A stretch of 64,000 nucleotides of DNA from Pseudomonas sp. AKS31 (GTDB lineage: Bacteria > Pseudomonadota > Gammaproteobacteria > Pseudomonadales > Pseudomonadaceae), in contig NZ_JAMLFX010000002.1 in assembly GCF_023634765.1 (NCBI RefSeq), positions 860,097 through 924,096 on the forward strand. The letters are read 5' to 3'. The notes under the pieces are model-generated. The model saw nothing but the letters and a program-made list of their open reading frames with translations. It searched no databases and was not told where the DNA came from. The translations under genes and the position numbers were made by a program. The stretch's first letter is position 1, and the number at the start of each line of letters is the position of its first letter. Of the stretch, positions 45,315 to 56,222 are shown piece after piece.

Positions 45315-46298
45315 TCAGCGATTAACGTCCACCACAACCCGTCCGCGAAGTTGCCCGGCGAGCAGTTTCGGTGCCGCATCGATGGCTTCACTCAAGCCGA
45401 TCTCATGGCTGATCAACGCCAGCAACGAGAAATCCAGATCCTTGGCCAGGCGCTCCCACGCTTCCAGGCGGCGGACCTTTGGCTGAGTCACGCTATTGAT
45501 GCCTGCGAGGGTCACGCCACGCAAAATGAACGGCGCCACCGACGCCGGGAAGTCCATGCCTTGGGCCAGACCACAGGCGGCGACAGTGCCTTCGGCGCGG
45601 GTGCTCGCGCAGGCATTGGCCAGTGTGTGACTGCCAACCGAATCGATCACCGCTGCCCAACGCTCTTTGGCCAGTGGCTTGCCGGGCGCTGACAATGTCG
45701 CGCGATCAATGATTTCGCCAGCGCCCAACTGGTGCAGATATTCATGCTCGGAAACCCGGCCAGTCGATGCGACGACGCGATAACCGAGCTTGCTCAGCAG
45801 GGCGATGGCAAAACTGCCGACTCCGCCGTTGGCTCCCGTGACCAACACCTCACCCTGCTCTGGGGTCACGCCATTGCGCTCAAGCGCCAGAATGCACAGC
45901 ATCGCCGTATACCCGGCCGTACCGATGGCCATCGCTTGCGCTGCCGTAAAGGCCTTGGGCAACGGAATCAGCCAGTCGCCATTGAGTCGCGCCTTCTGCG
46001 CCAGACCGCCCCAATGGCTCTCACCGACACCCCAGCCGTTGAGCAGCACCTGATCACCCACCTTATAGTCGGGATGCGAACTGGTTTCCACGGTGCCCGA
46101 AAGATCGATCCCCGGCACCATCGGAAACTTGCGCACCACCGGACTGCTGCCGGTAATCGCCAGGCCATCCTTGAAGTTCAGCGTGCTGTACGCAACAGCC
46201 ACGGTGACATCGCCTTCAGGCAACTGCTCCTCGTTGACCTGTTGCAGGTTGGCGCGGTAACCGCTGTCGTCTTTGTCGATCACAATGGCGTTGAACAT
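45315..46298 (-). CDS. YhdH/AcuI-type acrylyl-CoA reductase (zinc-free MDR)
   Basis: A 327-residue NADPH-dependent medium-chain reductase of the YhdH/AcuI quinone-oxidoreductase group, which reduce acrylyl-CoA or similar enones. Visible are YSTLNFKDGLAITG (near 37), PGIDLSGTV, the Rossmann motif VLVTGANGGVGSFAIALL (near 150) and GINSVTQP near 268. No structural zinc cysteines. It is convergent with ada, 34 bases apart. Substrate is inferred from the family. Confidence 0.88.
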   Translation of the reverse strand: MFNAIVIDKDDSGYRANLQQVNEEQLPEGDVTVAVAYSTLNFKDGLAITGSSPVVRKFPMVPGIDLSGTVETSSHPDYKVGDQVLLNGWGVGESHWGGLAQKARLNGDWLIPLPKAFTAAQAMAIGTAGYTAMLCILALERNGVTPEQGEVLVTGANGGVGSFAIALLSKLGYRVVASTGRVSEHEYLHQLGAGEIIDRATLSAPGKPLAKERWAAVIDSVGSHTLANACASTRAEGTVAACGLAQGMDFPASVAPFILRGVTLAGINSVTQPKVRRLEAWERLAKDLDFSLLALISHEIGLSEAIDAAPKLLAGQLRGRVVVDVNR

Positions 46299-46655
46299 GA
46301 CTGCCTCGCAGGATTGTTTTCAAAATGTCGTGCCTTGAAATACCACATCGCAACACCCTGCCACATTCAACTTTGCGCCAATCGGCAAATCGGCCGGGTG
46401 TTTCCATAACGCGAGACTATGCTTTTTCGACGGTCGTGGTTTCGCCAAAATGGCTAAAGAGTCCGCCATTGCCGCGACCACCGGCATACCAGCATTTTTC
46501 ATCACTCTTTTGGCAGCCGAAATAACAGCAGACTTCATCGACGCTGAAAAACTGCATGGGTTGTTCTTGATTTCGAACTGGCCGCGAGTCCGCTTTTGCT
46601 GCTAAAAACCGGGTTTGCCGCCCCTGCCCGCTACACCGTTCGGAGAACCGCCCTC
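46299..46655. other. intergenic region without a recognised gene
   Basis: This 357-base gap between two divergent genes must hold both promoters. It contains short ORFs on both strands without ribosome sites; I see no operator, repeat or RNA structure I can support. Confidence 0.6.
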
Positions 46656-48658
<2,003 letters not shown>

Positions 48659-48659
48659 A

Positions 48660-49340
48660 ATGTCGCTGACGAGTGCCGATTTCGCGGCGATCTGGCTGAC
48701 ACTGAAACTGGCGTCCCTGACTACCGCGATCCTGCTGGTGGTCGGCACTCCGATTGCCCTGTGGCTGTCGCGCACCGATTCGTGGCTGCGCGGCCCGATC
48801 GGGGCGATCGTCGCCCTGCCCCTCGTGTTGCCACCGACTGTGATCGGTTTCTATCTGTTACTGATGATGGGACCGCATGGTTTTCTCGGCCAGTTTACCC
48901 AATGGCTGGGCCTGGGCACTTTGACCTTCAGCTTCACCGGACTGGTGATCGGTTCGGTGATCTATTCCATGCCGTTCGTGGTGCAACCGTTGCAAAACGC
49001 GTTTTCGGCGATCGGTACCCGCCCTCTGGAAGTCGCCGCGACCTTGCGCGCCAATCCGTGGGACACGTTTTTCAGCGTGATTGTGCCGCTGGCGCGTCCT
49101 GGTTTTATCACTGCGGCGATCCTCGGCTTCGCACATACCGTCGGTGAGTTCGGCGTGGTGCTGATGATCGGCGGCAATATTCCCGACAAGACCCGCGTGG
49201 TTTCACTGCAAATCTACGACCACGTCGAAGCGATGGAATACGCTCAGGCCCATTGGCTGGCCGGGGCGATGCTGGTGTTTTCGTTTCTGGTGTTGCTGGC
49301 GTTGTACTCCAGCCGCAAGACCCGCGCAGGCTGGAGTTGA
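48660..49340 (+). CDS. modB: ModB, molybdate ABC permease
   Basis: A 226-residue inner-membrane permease with five predicted helices. The EAA loop for contact with ModC reads [25 protein letters not shown] near residue 120. The stop precedes modC by three bases, indicating translational coupling. Confidence 0.95.
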   Translation: MSLTSADFAAIWLTLKLASLTTAILLVVGTPIALWLSRTDSWLRGPIGAIVALPLVLPPTVIGFYLLLMMGPHGFLGQFTQWLGLGTLTFSFTGLVIGSVIYSMPFVVQPLQNAFSAIGTRPLEVAATLRANPWDTFFSVIVPLARPGFITAAILGFAHTVGEFGVVLMIGGNIPDKTRVVSLQIYDHVEAMEYAQAHWLAGAMLVFSFLVLLALYSSRKTRAGWS

Positions 49341-49343
49341 TTG

Positions 49344-50423
49344 ATGATTGATGTGCGTCTGAAACGGATCTATACGGGCTTCAGCCTCGATATCGACCTG
49401 AACTTGCCGGGCCGTGGCGTGACTGCGCTTTATGGTCATTCCGGCTCGGGTAAAACCACCTGCCTGCGCTGTATCGCCGGACTTGAACGCGCCGAACAGG
49501 GCTTTATCCAGATCAACGATGAAGTCTGGCAGGACAGCGAAAACGGCATTTTCGTCCCGCCCCACAAACGCGCGCTCGGCTACGTGTTTCAGGAGGCCAG
49601 CCTGTTTCCACACCTGTCGGTGCTGGCCAATCTGCAATTCGGCCTCAAGCGCATCGCCAAGTCCCAACGTCGCGTCGACATGGCGCAGGCCACTGAACTG
49701 TTGGGCATCGGCCATTTGCTCGAACGTCATCCGCAGCATTTGTCGGGAGGCGAACGCCAGCGCGTCGGCATCGCCCGTGCGCTGCTGACCAGCCCGAAAC
49801 TGCTGCTGATGGACGAGCCACTGGCCGCGCTCGACAGCCAGCGCAAACGTGAAATCCTGCCGTACCTGCAACGCCTGCACGACGAACTGGACATTCCGGT
49901 GCTGTACGTCAGCCATGCCCAGGATGAAGTGGCGCGACTGGCCGATCACCTGGTGTTGCTCAGCGAAGGCAAAGCGCTGGCCAGCGGCCCGATTGGCGAA
50001 ACCCTCGCACGTCTTGACCTGCCGATGGCGATGGGCGATGACGCCGGGGTGATCATTGAGGGCCAGGTCAGCGCCTACGATGCGCAATATCAGCTGCTGA
50101 GCCTGCAACTGCCGGCCACCGAGATGAGCATCAGGGTGACGCACGCGCCGATGGAACCGGGTCAGGCCCTGCGCTGCAAAATCCACGCGCGGGACATCAG
50201 CCTGAGTCTGCAGAACAGCGAGTTCAGCAGCATCCTCAATCGACTGCCGGTGACGGTGGTCAGCGAACAATCGGCCGACAACGCCGCCCACGTGCTGATT
50301 CGCCTGGATGCTGGCGGCACCCCGCTGCTCGCGCGCATCACCCGCTATTCCCGGGACCAGTTGGGCGTGCATCCGGGCCAGCATTTATGGGCGCAGATCA
50401 AAGCGGTCGCAGTCCTCGCCTAA
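49344..50423 (+). CDS. modC: ModC, molybdate ABC ATPase
   Basis: A 359-residue ATPase. Walker A is GHSGSGKTT near residue 31, the signature [16 protein letters not shown] near 133, Walker [13 protein letters not shown] near 153, and the switch His in VSHAQDE. A C-terminal Mop/TOBE domain (residues about 285-355) binds molybdate and provides regulation. The ATG at 49344 is preferred to the TTG three bases earlier. Confidence 0.95.
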   Translation: MIDVRLKRIYTGFSLDIDLNLPGRGVTALYGHSGSGKTTCLRCIAGLERAEQGFIQINDEVWQDSENGIFVPPHKRALGYVFQEASLFPHLSVLANLQFGLKRIAKSQRRVDMAQATELLGIGHLLERHPQHLSGGERQRVGIARALLTSPKLLLMDEPLAALDSQRKREILPYLQRLHDELDIPVLYVSHAQDEVARLADHLVLLSEGKALASGPIGETLARLDLPMAMGDDAGVIIEGQVSAYDAQYQLLSLQLPATEMSIRVTHAPMEPGQALRCKIHARDISLSLQNSEFSSILNRLPVTVVSEQSADNAAHVLIRLDAGGTPLLARITRYSRDQLGVHPGQHLWAQIKAVAVLA

Positions 50424-50495
50424 ATCATTCGGCACCACGGCAACGGCGTGCGGTCAATCGTTTTACAGACCGCCGCGCCATCAAAGGAAACTGCC

Positions 50496-51533
50496 ATGCC
50501 CGACACCGTGCTGACTGCCGACCTGCCATCCGACTTGCATTACGTCGACGACACCCAGCCCGGTATCACTCGCAAAAAGCTGCGCGGCAAGTTCAGCTAT
50601 TTCGAACCGTCAGGCCAGCGCATCAGTGATCCGGATGAAATCAAACGCATCAATGCCCTTGCCGTACCACCCGCCTATACCGACGTGTGGATCTGCCCCG
50701 ACCCGCGCGGTCATCTGCAAGCCACCGGCCGTGATGCCCGTGGCCGCAAGCAATATCGTTATCACGCGCGCTGGCGCGAGGTGCGCGATGCCGACAAGTA
50801 TTCGCGATTGCGTGAGTTCGGTCTGGCGTTGCCGAAATTGCGCAAGCAACTGGAGGCGCTATTGGCGGCGCCCGGTTTCAGTCGCGACAAGGTCATGGCC
50901 ACGGTCATCACCCTGCTCGACGCCACACTGATTCGGGTCGGCAACACACAATACGCCCGAGACAATCGCTCCTACGGCCTGACCACCCTGCGCAGCCGAC
51001 ATGTCGAAGTCAACGGCAGCGCTATCCTGTTCCAGTTTCGCGGCAAGAGCGGCATCGAACACCAGATCACCGTCAAGGATCGACGGCTGGCGGGCATCAT
51101 CAAGCGCTGCCTGGAGATTCCCGGCCAGAACCTGTTTCAGTATCTGGATGAAAACGGTGAGCGGCACACCGTCAGCTCTTCCGACGTCAACGCCTACCTG
51201 CAAACCCTGACCGGCGCCGATTTCACCGCCAAGGATTACCGCACGTGGGCGGGCAGTGCCTTGGCGCTGGCGGTGTTGCGCGAGTTGCAATGGGAGTCCG
51301 AGACCGAGGCCAAGCGGCATGTGGTGGAGATGGTCAAAGGCGTCGCCAAGCAGTTAGGCAACACCCCGGCGGTGTGCCGCAAGTGCTATATCCACCCGGC
51401 CGTAGTCGAGAAATTCATGCTCGGCGCCCTCGCTGAACTACCTCGCCCGCGCGTGCGTAAAGGCCTGCGTGCCGAGGAAGTGGCGCTGGCAATGTTTCTC
51501 GAGCAAATGAGCGAGATGACCGACGCACCTTGA
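50496..51533 (+). CDS. DNA topoisomerase IB (poxvirus-like)
   Basis: A 345-residue type IB topoisomerase that relaxes supercoils through a 3'-phosphotyrosine. The N-terminal clamp spans residues 20-100. The catalytic domain shows RVGNTQYARDNRSYGLTTLRSRHV (first Arg), a Lys in GKSGIEHQ, the Arg/His block DYRTWAGSALALAVL and the nucleophile Tyr in CRKCYIHPAV near residue 295. ATG at 50496 follows AAAGGAAA. It lies after modC but with 72 bases between and no functional link. Confidence 0.92.
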   Translation: MPDTVLTADLPSDLHYVDDTQPGITRKKLRGKFSYFEPSGQRISDPDEIKRINALAVPPAYTDVWICPDPRGHLQATGRDARGRKQYRYHARWREVRDADKYSRLREFGLALPKLRKQLEALLAAPGFSRDKVMATVITLLDATLIRVGNTQYARDNRSYGLTTLRSRHVEVNGSAILFQFRGKSGIEHQITVKDRRLAGIIKRCLEIPGQNLFQYLDENGERHTVSSSDVNAYLQTLTGADFTAKDYRTWAGSALALAVLRELQWESETEAKRHVVEMVKGVAKQLGNTPAVCRKCYIHPAVVEKFMLGALAELPRPRVRKGLRAEEVALAMFLEQMSEMTDAP

Positions 51534-51677
51534 TCCGCGCATGAGCGTCATCTAGGCTAGCCACCTCTCCCTCCTTCGGACGACCGCAGAAGTGAACAAC
51601 CCGGCCTTCTAAAAATGTACTCGCGACACGCCATTCACGGCGCTTGTCAGTTTTCACGACATTTTCTGGAGGTGCCG

Positions 51678-53315
51678 ATGACTCACGTCTCGCGTACACC
51701 CGCACTCGTTTCCCTGAATCAACTGGGCTTTCAGTTCGCCAATGGCGCAACCCTGTTCGAAGACCTGAACCTGACTTTCGATGATCAACCGACCGCGATC
51801 GTCGGACGCAACGGTGTTGGCAAAAGCGTACTCGCACGTTTGATTGCCGGGCAATTGCCCCCCGGCACCGGCAGCGTGGCACGCTCGGTTTGCGTGCATT
51901 ACGTCGCTCAAACGTTCATCACTACACCCGGGCAAACCGTAGCCGATGCAACAGGGACGGCCTCGGTGCTCAACGCACTGGAGCGACTGAAGCTCGGGGG
52001 TGCCACGGCCGACGACTTCGACCTCATCGACGAACGCTGGGATCTGGCGGAGTGCTTGCGGCAGATGCTCGATGAGGCTGGGCTGGCCGACATCTCTGGG
52101 TCGGATCTGACGGAGCACCTCAGCGGTGGTCAGCAAGCCAGAATTGCCCTGATCGGCGCACTGCTGAGCCAGGCGCCATTGCTGGTGCTCGACGAACCCA
52201 CCAATCACCTCGACAGCGCCGGTCGGCAATGGCTGATGTGTTTACTTGAGCGCTGGCGTGGCGGCCTGATCGTCGTCAGTCACGACCGTCAATTGCTGGA
52301 GCAGATGCCGCGAACTGTCGAACTTACGCCTGCGGGAGCCACTGTTTTCAGCGGACGTTTTGCGGATTTCACTGAACAACGCCGGATACATCAACAGGCA
52401 GCCCGGGCACAACTCGATCAGGCCCGTATCGAACGTCAGCGCGAACGCACGCGGCTGCAACGCGAGCACGACACCATCCAGCGCCATGCCGCCGGCAGCC
52501 GTCGTAACGCACAAAATGCCAACGTTTCGGGCTTCGAGCGGGCGGCACTGAAAGCCGCCGCGAGGGACATCATGGGACAGGTAAAAGTCGGCCAACAGGC
52601 ACGCAAGGCCGATCTGGATCAGCGTGTTCGCGAGGCATACGAAAACGTCCTGCCCGACGACGGCGTGCTGATCAATCTGCCGGGGAGCGTGGTGCCGAGC
52701 AATCGGCAGGTGTGCACGCTGATCGACGCGTGCTTGCCATGGTTACCGGCAGATGCGCCCACCAGCCGCCTTGACCTCGCCATTCAAGGGCCGATGCGCA
52801 TCGCTGTCAGTGGTCCTAACGGTTGTGGCAAATCGACGCTGTTGAAACTGCTGGCAGATGAAGGGGCGCCGGTGAGTGGCGAGTGCATCACGCATGTGCC
52901 CTTTGCTTTTCTCGATCAACAGCTGAAGCTGCTGGATGAGCACACTTCGATTGTCGATCAGTTGCAGGCACAGCAAACGCCTTTGAGCGAAGGTGAGTTG
53001 CGCAGCTTGCTCGCCCATCTGCAACTGGACGCGCAGCGTGTTACCCGGCCCTGTGCCTCACTCAGTGGCGGCGAACGCTTGAAAGCAGCCCTTGCGCTGG
53101 CGTTGTGGCGCCAGACACCCGCGCAATTACTGCTGCTGGATGAGCCGACCAATCATCTGGACCTGGCGTCGGTGCAAGCTTTCGAACAAGCCTTGCAGAC
53201 ATTTCCCGGGGCGATAGTTGTGGTTTCCCACGATCAGGCGTTTCTACAAACGTTGAATCCAAGCCATCACCTGATCTGGCACATCGAAGGCTGGCGTTGG
53301 CAACCGACGAGCTGA
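51678..53315 (+). CDS. ABC-F family ATPase
   Basis: A 545-residue soluble protein with two ABC domains and no membrane segment. Domain 1 has VGRNGVGKSVL (Walker A, near residue 40), LSGGQQARIAL and LLVLDEPTNHLD. Domain 2 has SGPNGCGKSTL near 382, LSGGERLKAALAL and LLLDEPTNHLD. A charged linker (QLDQARIERQRERTRLQREH) lies between. ABC-F proteins act on ribosomes in translation or antibiotic protection. ATG at 51678 follows TGGAGG. Confidence 0.9.
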   Translation: MTHVSRTPALVSLNQLGFQFANGATLFEDLNLTFDDQPTAIVGRNGVGKSVLARLIAGQLPPGTGSVARSVCVHYVAQTFITTPGQTVADATGTASVLNALERLKLGGATADDFDLIDERWDLAECLRQMLDEAGLADISGSDLTEHLSGGQQARIALIGALLSQAPLLVLDEPTNHLDSAGRQWLMCLLERWRGGLIVVSHDRQLLEQMPRTVELTPAGATVFSGRFADFTEQRRIHQQAARAQLDQARIERQRERTRLQREHDTIQRHAAGSRRNAQNANVSGFERAALKAAARDIMGQVKVGQQARKADLDQRVREAYENVLPDDGVLINLPGSVVPSNRQVCTLIDACLPWLPADAPTSRLDLAIQGPMRIAVSGPNGCGKSTLLKLLADEGAPVSGECITHVPFAFLDQQLKLLDEHTSIVDQLQAQQTPLSEGELRSLLAHLQLDAQRVTRPCASLSGGERLKAALALALWRQTPAQLLLLDEPTNHLDLASVQAFEQALQTFPGAIVVVSHDQAFLQTLNPSHHLIWHIEGWRWQPTS

Positions 53316-53386
53316 GCTGTGTATTTTTTGCACGATTGCCGGGGGCTTCTATAGTTGATCTGACACGAATCAGCTGCGGTGACGCC

Positions 53387-53617
53387 ATGGAAGACATTTT
53401 CGTCGTGAAGCGTTGCAACAAGATCATTATTCACGGTCGACGTGCCGAAGACAGCCAGCATGATCCCGCCGAAGCCACTGGTTGGTTTCGCATCTGCGAC
53501 ACACGTACTGGCGGTTTCATCGGTGATGGCTACGACACGGAGGGCGAAGCTCGACGTGAATGCACGCGCCTCAACGCAGTCAGTTCCCCACTACCGGCCC
53601 GCGAATCGTCCGGCTGA
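53387..53617 (+). CDS. 76-residue hypothetical protein
   Basis: A small soluble protein (MEDIFVVKRCNKIIIHGRRA) with a repeated Gly-rich turn (GWFRICDTRTGGFIGDGYDT). The start at 53387 has only a weak GGTGA upstream. Unknown function; one of several short genes in this stretch. Confidence 0.6.
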   Translation: MEDIFVVKRCNKIIIHGRRAEDSQHDPAEATGWFRICDTRTGGFIGDGYDTEGEARRECTRLNAVSSPLPARESSG

Positions 53618-53735
53618 TGCCGATCAGAAGCGGGTCTATACTGAAACCAGCTGAAGGAGCAGCACCCCACGGCAGAAGGCTCGCAACACGCGGGCTTTTT
53701 GCTGCAGCTCAGGTTTCATAGAACGGAGGTGTTCC

Positions 53736-53966
53736 ATGTCCGAAAAAGAGTCCATCACCACCCTCCTTACCCTGCTTGACGCTCGACAAGCGCGCCTCGC
53801 CGCCGCGTGCAAAGAGATCGCCGACTGGGTCGATCACCAAGGCGGGCACCCCACCGCCCTGCGCATCCGGGACCGACTGAATGACATCGAGAAGGATGCT
53901 CCGCTGATTCGCAATACGCTGTCGGCGCTAAAGCCTGTTGATCGGCCACTGCCTCGGTTCAGATGA
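53736..53966 (+). CDS. 76-residue hypothetical protein
   Basis: A mostly helical small protein (MSEKESITTLLTLLDARQAR, IADWVDHQGGHPTALRIRDRL). ATG at 53736 follows GGAGGT. Family unknown. A transcription terminator follows at 54044. Confidence 0.68.
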   Translation: MSEKESITTLLTLLDARQARLAAACKEIADWVDHQGGHPTALRIRDRLNDIEKDAPLIRNTLSALKPVDRPLPRFR

Positions 53967-54003
53967 CCTCGACCAGGCCAGGGTTTCAGGAATTTGCTCA
54001 TTA

Positions 54004-54070
54004 GCGGTGACCCTAAGTCACCGCATTTGCAAAGTAACGCCCTCACCCGCCCGCATGCGGGTGTTTTTTT
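54004..54070 (+). terminator. two hairpins, the second a terminator
   Basis: GCGGTGA (54004-54010) pairs with TCACCGC (54018-54024). Downstream, CACCCGC (54044-54050) pairs with GCGGGTG (54057-54063) and is followed by seven Ts. Confidence 0.75.
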
Positions 54071-54143
54071 GCCTGCGTCCAAACGGCGAACGCTTGCTGT
54101 CCGCGAGTTGTCATAACTTATACATGTCGCTCAGGAGACAGTT

Positions 54144-54428
54144 ATGGTTATCCATTTCAACGTCGACGGCCATCTGGCTTGCGGCCATAAAGGCAAACAA
54201 CTGTCGGCAAGCCGCGAACTCAATCGCGTGAAGTGCCGCAGTTGCCGCAATACCGATGCATACAAGCAGGCACGAAAGGATCAGCGCAACGCCAGCCGCC
54301 GCATGGCCCGTCAGGCCAAAACCTCGCACGATGCAACAAACTGGCGCGCAGAATGGATCGAGCGCCTGACCGCCATGGCCGGCCTTCAGCGCTTGCCTCG
54401 CGGGTTTAGCGGACAGGCTTTCGTCTAG
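54144..54428 (+). CDS. 94-residue hypothetical protein with a Cys/His cluster
   Basis: A basic small protein (MVIHFNVDGHLACGHKGKQL) with CGH and CRSC spaced like a zinc ribbon (residues about 13-35) and a positively charged helix after it (KQARKDQRNASRRMARQAK). Nucleic-acid binding is plausible but is inference. ATG follows AGGAGACAGTT. Unknown family. Confidence 0.65.
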   Translation: MVIHFNVDGHLACGHKGKQLSASRELNRVKCRSCRNTDAYKQARKDQRNASRRMARQAKTSHDATNWRAEWIERLTAMAGLQRLPRGFSGQAFV

Positions 54429-54452
54429 TACCGCGTGTTGGCAAGCCACCAA

Positions 54453-54486
54453 AAAGGCCTGCATGAGAAAACTCATGCAGGCCTTT
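54453..54486. terminator. 15-base-pair stem-loop
   Basis: AAAGGCCTGCATGAG and CTCATGCAGGCCTTT form a perfect stem around AAAA. The T run is better on the minus strand. The remainder of 54429-54721 shows nothing recognisable. Confidence 0.7.
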
Positions 54487-54721
54487 GATATTCATGGAGT
54501 AGCGTGCTGGTGCGGGAAATTGCTCTACGAGCGAAATTTCCATCAACCAGCCAACTCACGCGGTTTTCCAGATTGCTCGCTGATTTCCAGATCCCACCAA
54601 TCCGGTGAGCCTTGCTGTAGCACAAATGAGGCACAGAAGGATGAACATACGTTCATCGAAAACATGGCTCGATGCGTCTAGGCTGCGGGTTCCGACATAG
54701 TGACTACAGGAGTAACCCACC

Positions 54722-54883
54722 ATGTTCTCGCACGAAAGCATCCCGCTTGTTGCCATCTTCATCATCATGTTCATAGGCGTGCTTGCCGCCTTCCTGCACC
54801 CGGTGCACGCGTTCTTCAGCTGGCTTCGCAGACGGAGTCAAAGATCTTCCTCTCGCTCTTCGAAAGGAGTGGGTTCGCGCTGA
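54722..54883 (+). CDS. 53-residue single-pass membrane protein
   Basis: A short ORF (MFSHESIPLVAIFIIMFIGV) with one hydrophobic helix at residues 8-26 and a basic Ser/Arg-rich tail (RRRSQRSSSRSS). AGGAG lies ten bases before ATG, and a terminator begins 16 bases after the stop. These flanks argue that it is expressed. Confidence 0.6.
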   Translation: MFSHESIPLVAIFIIMFIGVLAAFLHPVHAFFSWLRRRSQRSSSRSSKGVGSR

Positions 54884-54898
54884 ATTTTTCCCCGACGA

Positions 54899-54923
54899 GC
54901 CCGGATACATCCGGGCTTCTTTT
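54899..54923 (+). terminator. terminator after the 53-residue gene
   Basis: GCCCGGAT and ATCCGGGC around AC, followed by TTCTTTT. Confidence 0.82.
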
Positions 54924-55090
54924 CGTAACGCCTACAAACTGCCGATAGCAGCCAAGGAACTCCGCATCCCTTTGCCTGTAAGCCCAGGGGAAGGGATTGC
55001 GCCAACTTCGGCGCGCTTATGACCTGGATTGCGACCCAGAAACGAACAAGGGCTTGCATCAGCTTTCGCCTGCAAACCCTTGATTAAAGA

Positions 55091-55177
55091 TGGTGCCCGA
55101 AGCCGGAATCGAACCGGCACGCCCTTACGAGCGGGGGATTTTAAGTCCCATGCGTCTACCAGTTTCGCCATTCGGGC
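55091..55177 (-). tRNA. tRNA-Leu (anticodon TAA)
   Basis: On the minus strand it begins GCCCGAATGGCGAAACTGG and ends with an encoded CCA. The loop CTTAAAA holds TAA, and a long variable arm is present, as in class II tRNAs. 87 bases. Confidence 0.97.
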
Positions 55178-55334
55178 GGTAGCGCGGTGCTGCTGTCTTC
55201 TGCTGCACAGTCGCGATCCTGACAGGATCCAACCTTGAACAACAGTGCGGGAAATATATACATCACTTCCCAGTGAAGCAAGTTGGCAATGACCGTTTTT
55301 CAAGACTAAATCTTGCGGTACTTTGCAAATAAAA

Positions 55335-55365
55335 AAGCTCCGTAAATCATGGATCTACGGAGCTT
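55335..55365 (-). terminator. terminator downstream of tRNA-Cys
   Basis: AAGCTCCGTA and TACGGAGCTT pair. On the minus strand the stem is followed by a T run, separating tRNA-Gly/Cys from tRNA-Leu. Confidence 0.82.
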
Positions 55366-55373
55366 ATTCATAG

Positions 55374-55447
55374 TGGAGGCCGAGGTCGGAATCGAACCGG
55401 CGTAGGTGGATTTGCAATCCACTGCATAACCATTTTGCTACTCGGCC
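55374..55447 (-). tRNA. tRNA-Cys (anticodon GCA)
   Basis: Minus-strand cloverleaf starting GGCCGAGTAGCAAAATGG, anticodon loop TTGCAAA, T-arm GGTTCGATTCC and an encoded CCA. 74 bases. Confidence 0.97.
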
Positions 55448-55493
55448 TCAAAGTATCTGCTGTCAGTAGCACAACAACAAACACTGTACAAAT

Positions 55494-55569
<76 letters not shown>

Positions 55570-55629
55570 TTGGTGATGCGCATTCTATAGAATTAAGAAG
55601 CTCCGTCAACCCCTTGATTCAAAAAAGTT

Positions 55630-56196
55630 TTATTTCTTTTCAACATCGGTCTTCAGGTGCGGCCAGGCGGCGCGCAGGTACTGCACCATCGACCACAAGG
55701 TCAGGCCGGCAGAGACCATCAGCAAGGCATAACCGAGGATAACCCAGAAGCTGAAATCCTTTGGATTAGCCAACAGAATGACCAGCGCGAGCATCTGCGC
55801 TGCGGTCTTCCATTTGCCCAGATTGGAAACGGCTACATGGGCACGGGCACCGAGTTCGGCCATCCACTCACGCAAGGCCGACACCACAATTTCGCGACCA
55901 ATGATGACAGCCGCAGGCAGTGTGAGCCAGAGATTGCCATGTTCCTGGACCAGAAGCACCAGTGCGACTGCAACCATGAGCTTGTCAGCGACCGGATCGA
56001 GAAACGCCCCGAACGGAGTGCTTTGCTCCAGACGGCGAGCCAGATAACCGTCCAGCCAGTCCGTCGCTGCCGCAAAGGCGAACACCGAGGCGGAGGCCAT
56101 GTAACTCCACTGATAAGGCAGATAGAACAGCAAAATGAAGATTGGAATGAGCAGGACGCGTAGAACGGTAATCAGATTAGGGATATTCATCGGCAC
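55630..56196 (-). CDS. pgsA: PgsA, phosphatidylglycerophosphate synthase
   Basis: Joins CDP-diacylglycerol and glycerol-3-phosphate in the inner membrane, the committed step to phosphatidylglycerol. The 188-residue protein has several hydrophobic helices and the CDP-alcohol phosphotransferase motif ([20 protein letters not shown], then LDPVADK) near residues 45-70. It follows uvrC by 26 bases in the gacA-uvrC-pgsA transcript order. Confidence 0.96.
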   Translation of the reverse strand: MPMNIPNLITVLRVLLIPIFILLFYLPYQWSYMASASVFAFAAATDWLDGYLARRLEQSTPFGAFLDPVADKLMVAVALVLLVQEHGNLWLTLPAAVIIGREIVVSALREWMAELGARAHVAVSNLGKWKTAAQMLALVILLANPKDFSFWVILGYALLMVSAGLTLWSMVQYLRAAWPHLKTDVEKK

Positions 56197-56222
56197 AACT
56201 GGCTACGAGGTGAAGGGGCATT

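Noticed and set aside
46320..46538. A 72-codon minus-strand ORF in the same gap
   Set aside because: No ribosome site, no motif; likely chance.
46450..46605. A 51-codon ORF in the gap between the YhdH-type and nitronate monooxygenase-like genes
   Set aside because: No ribosome site and an odd C-terminus; nothing supports expression.
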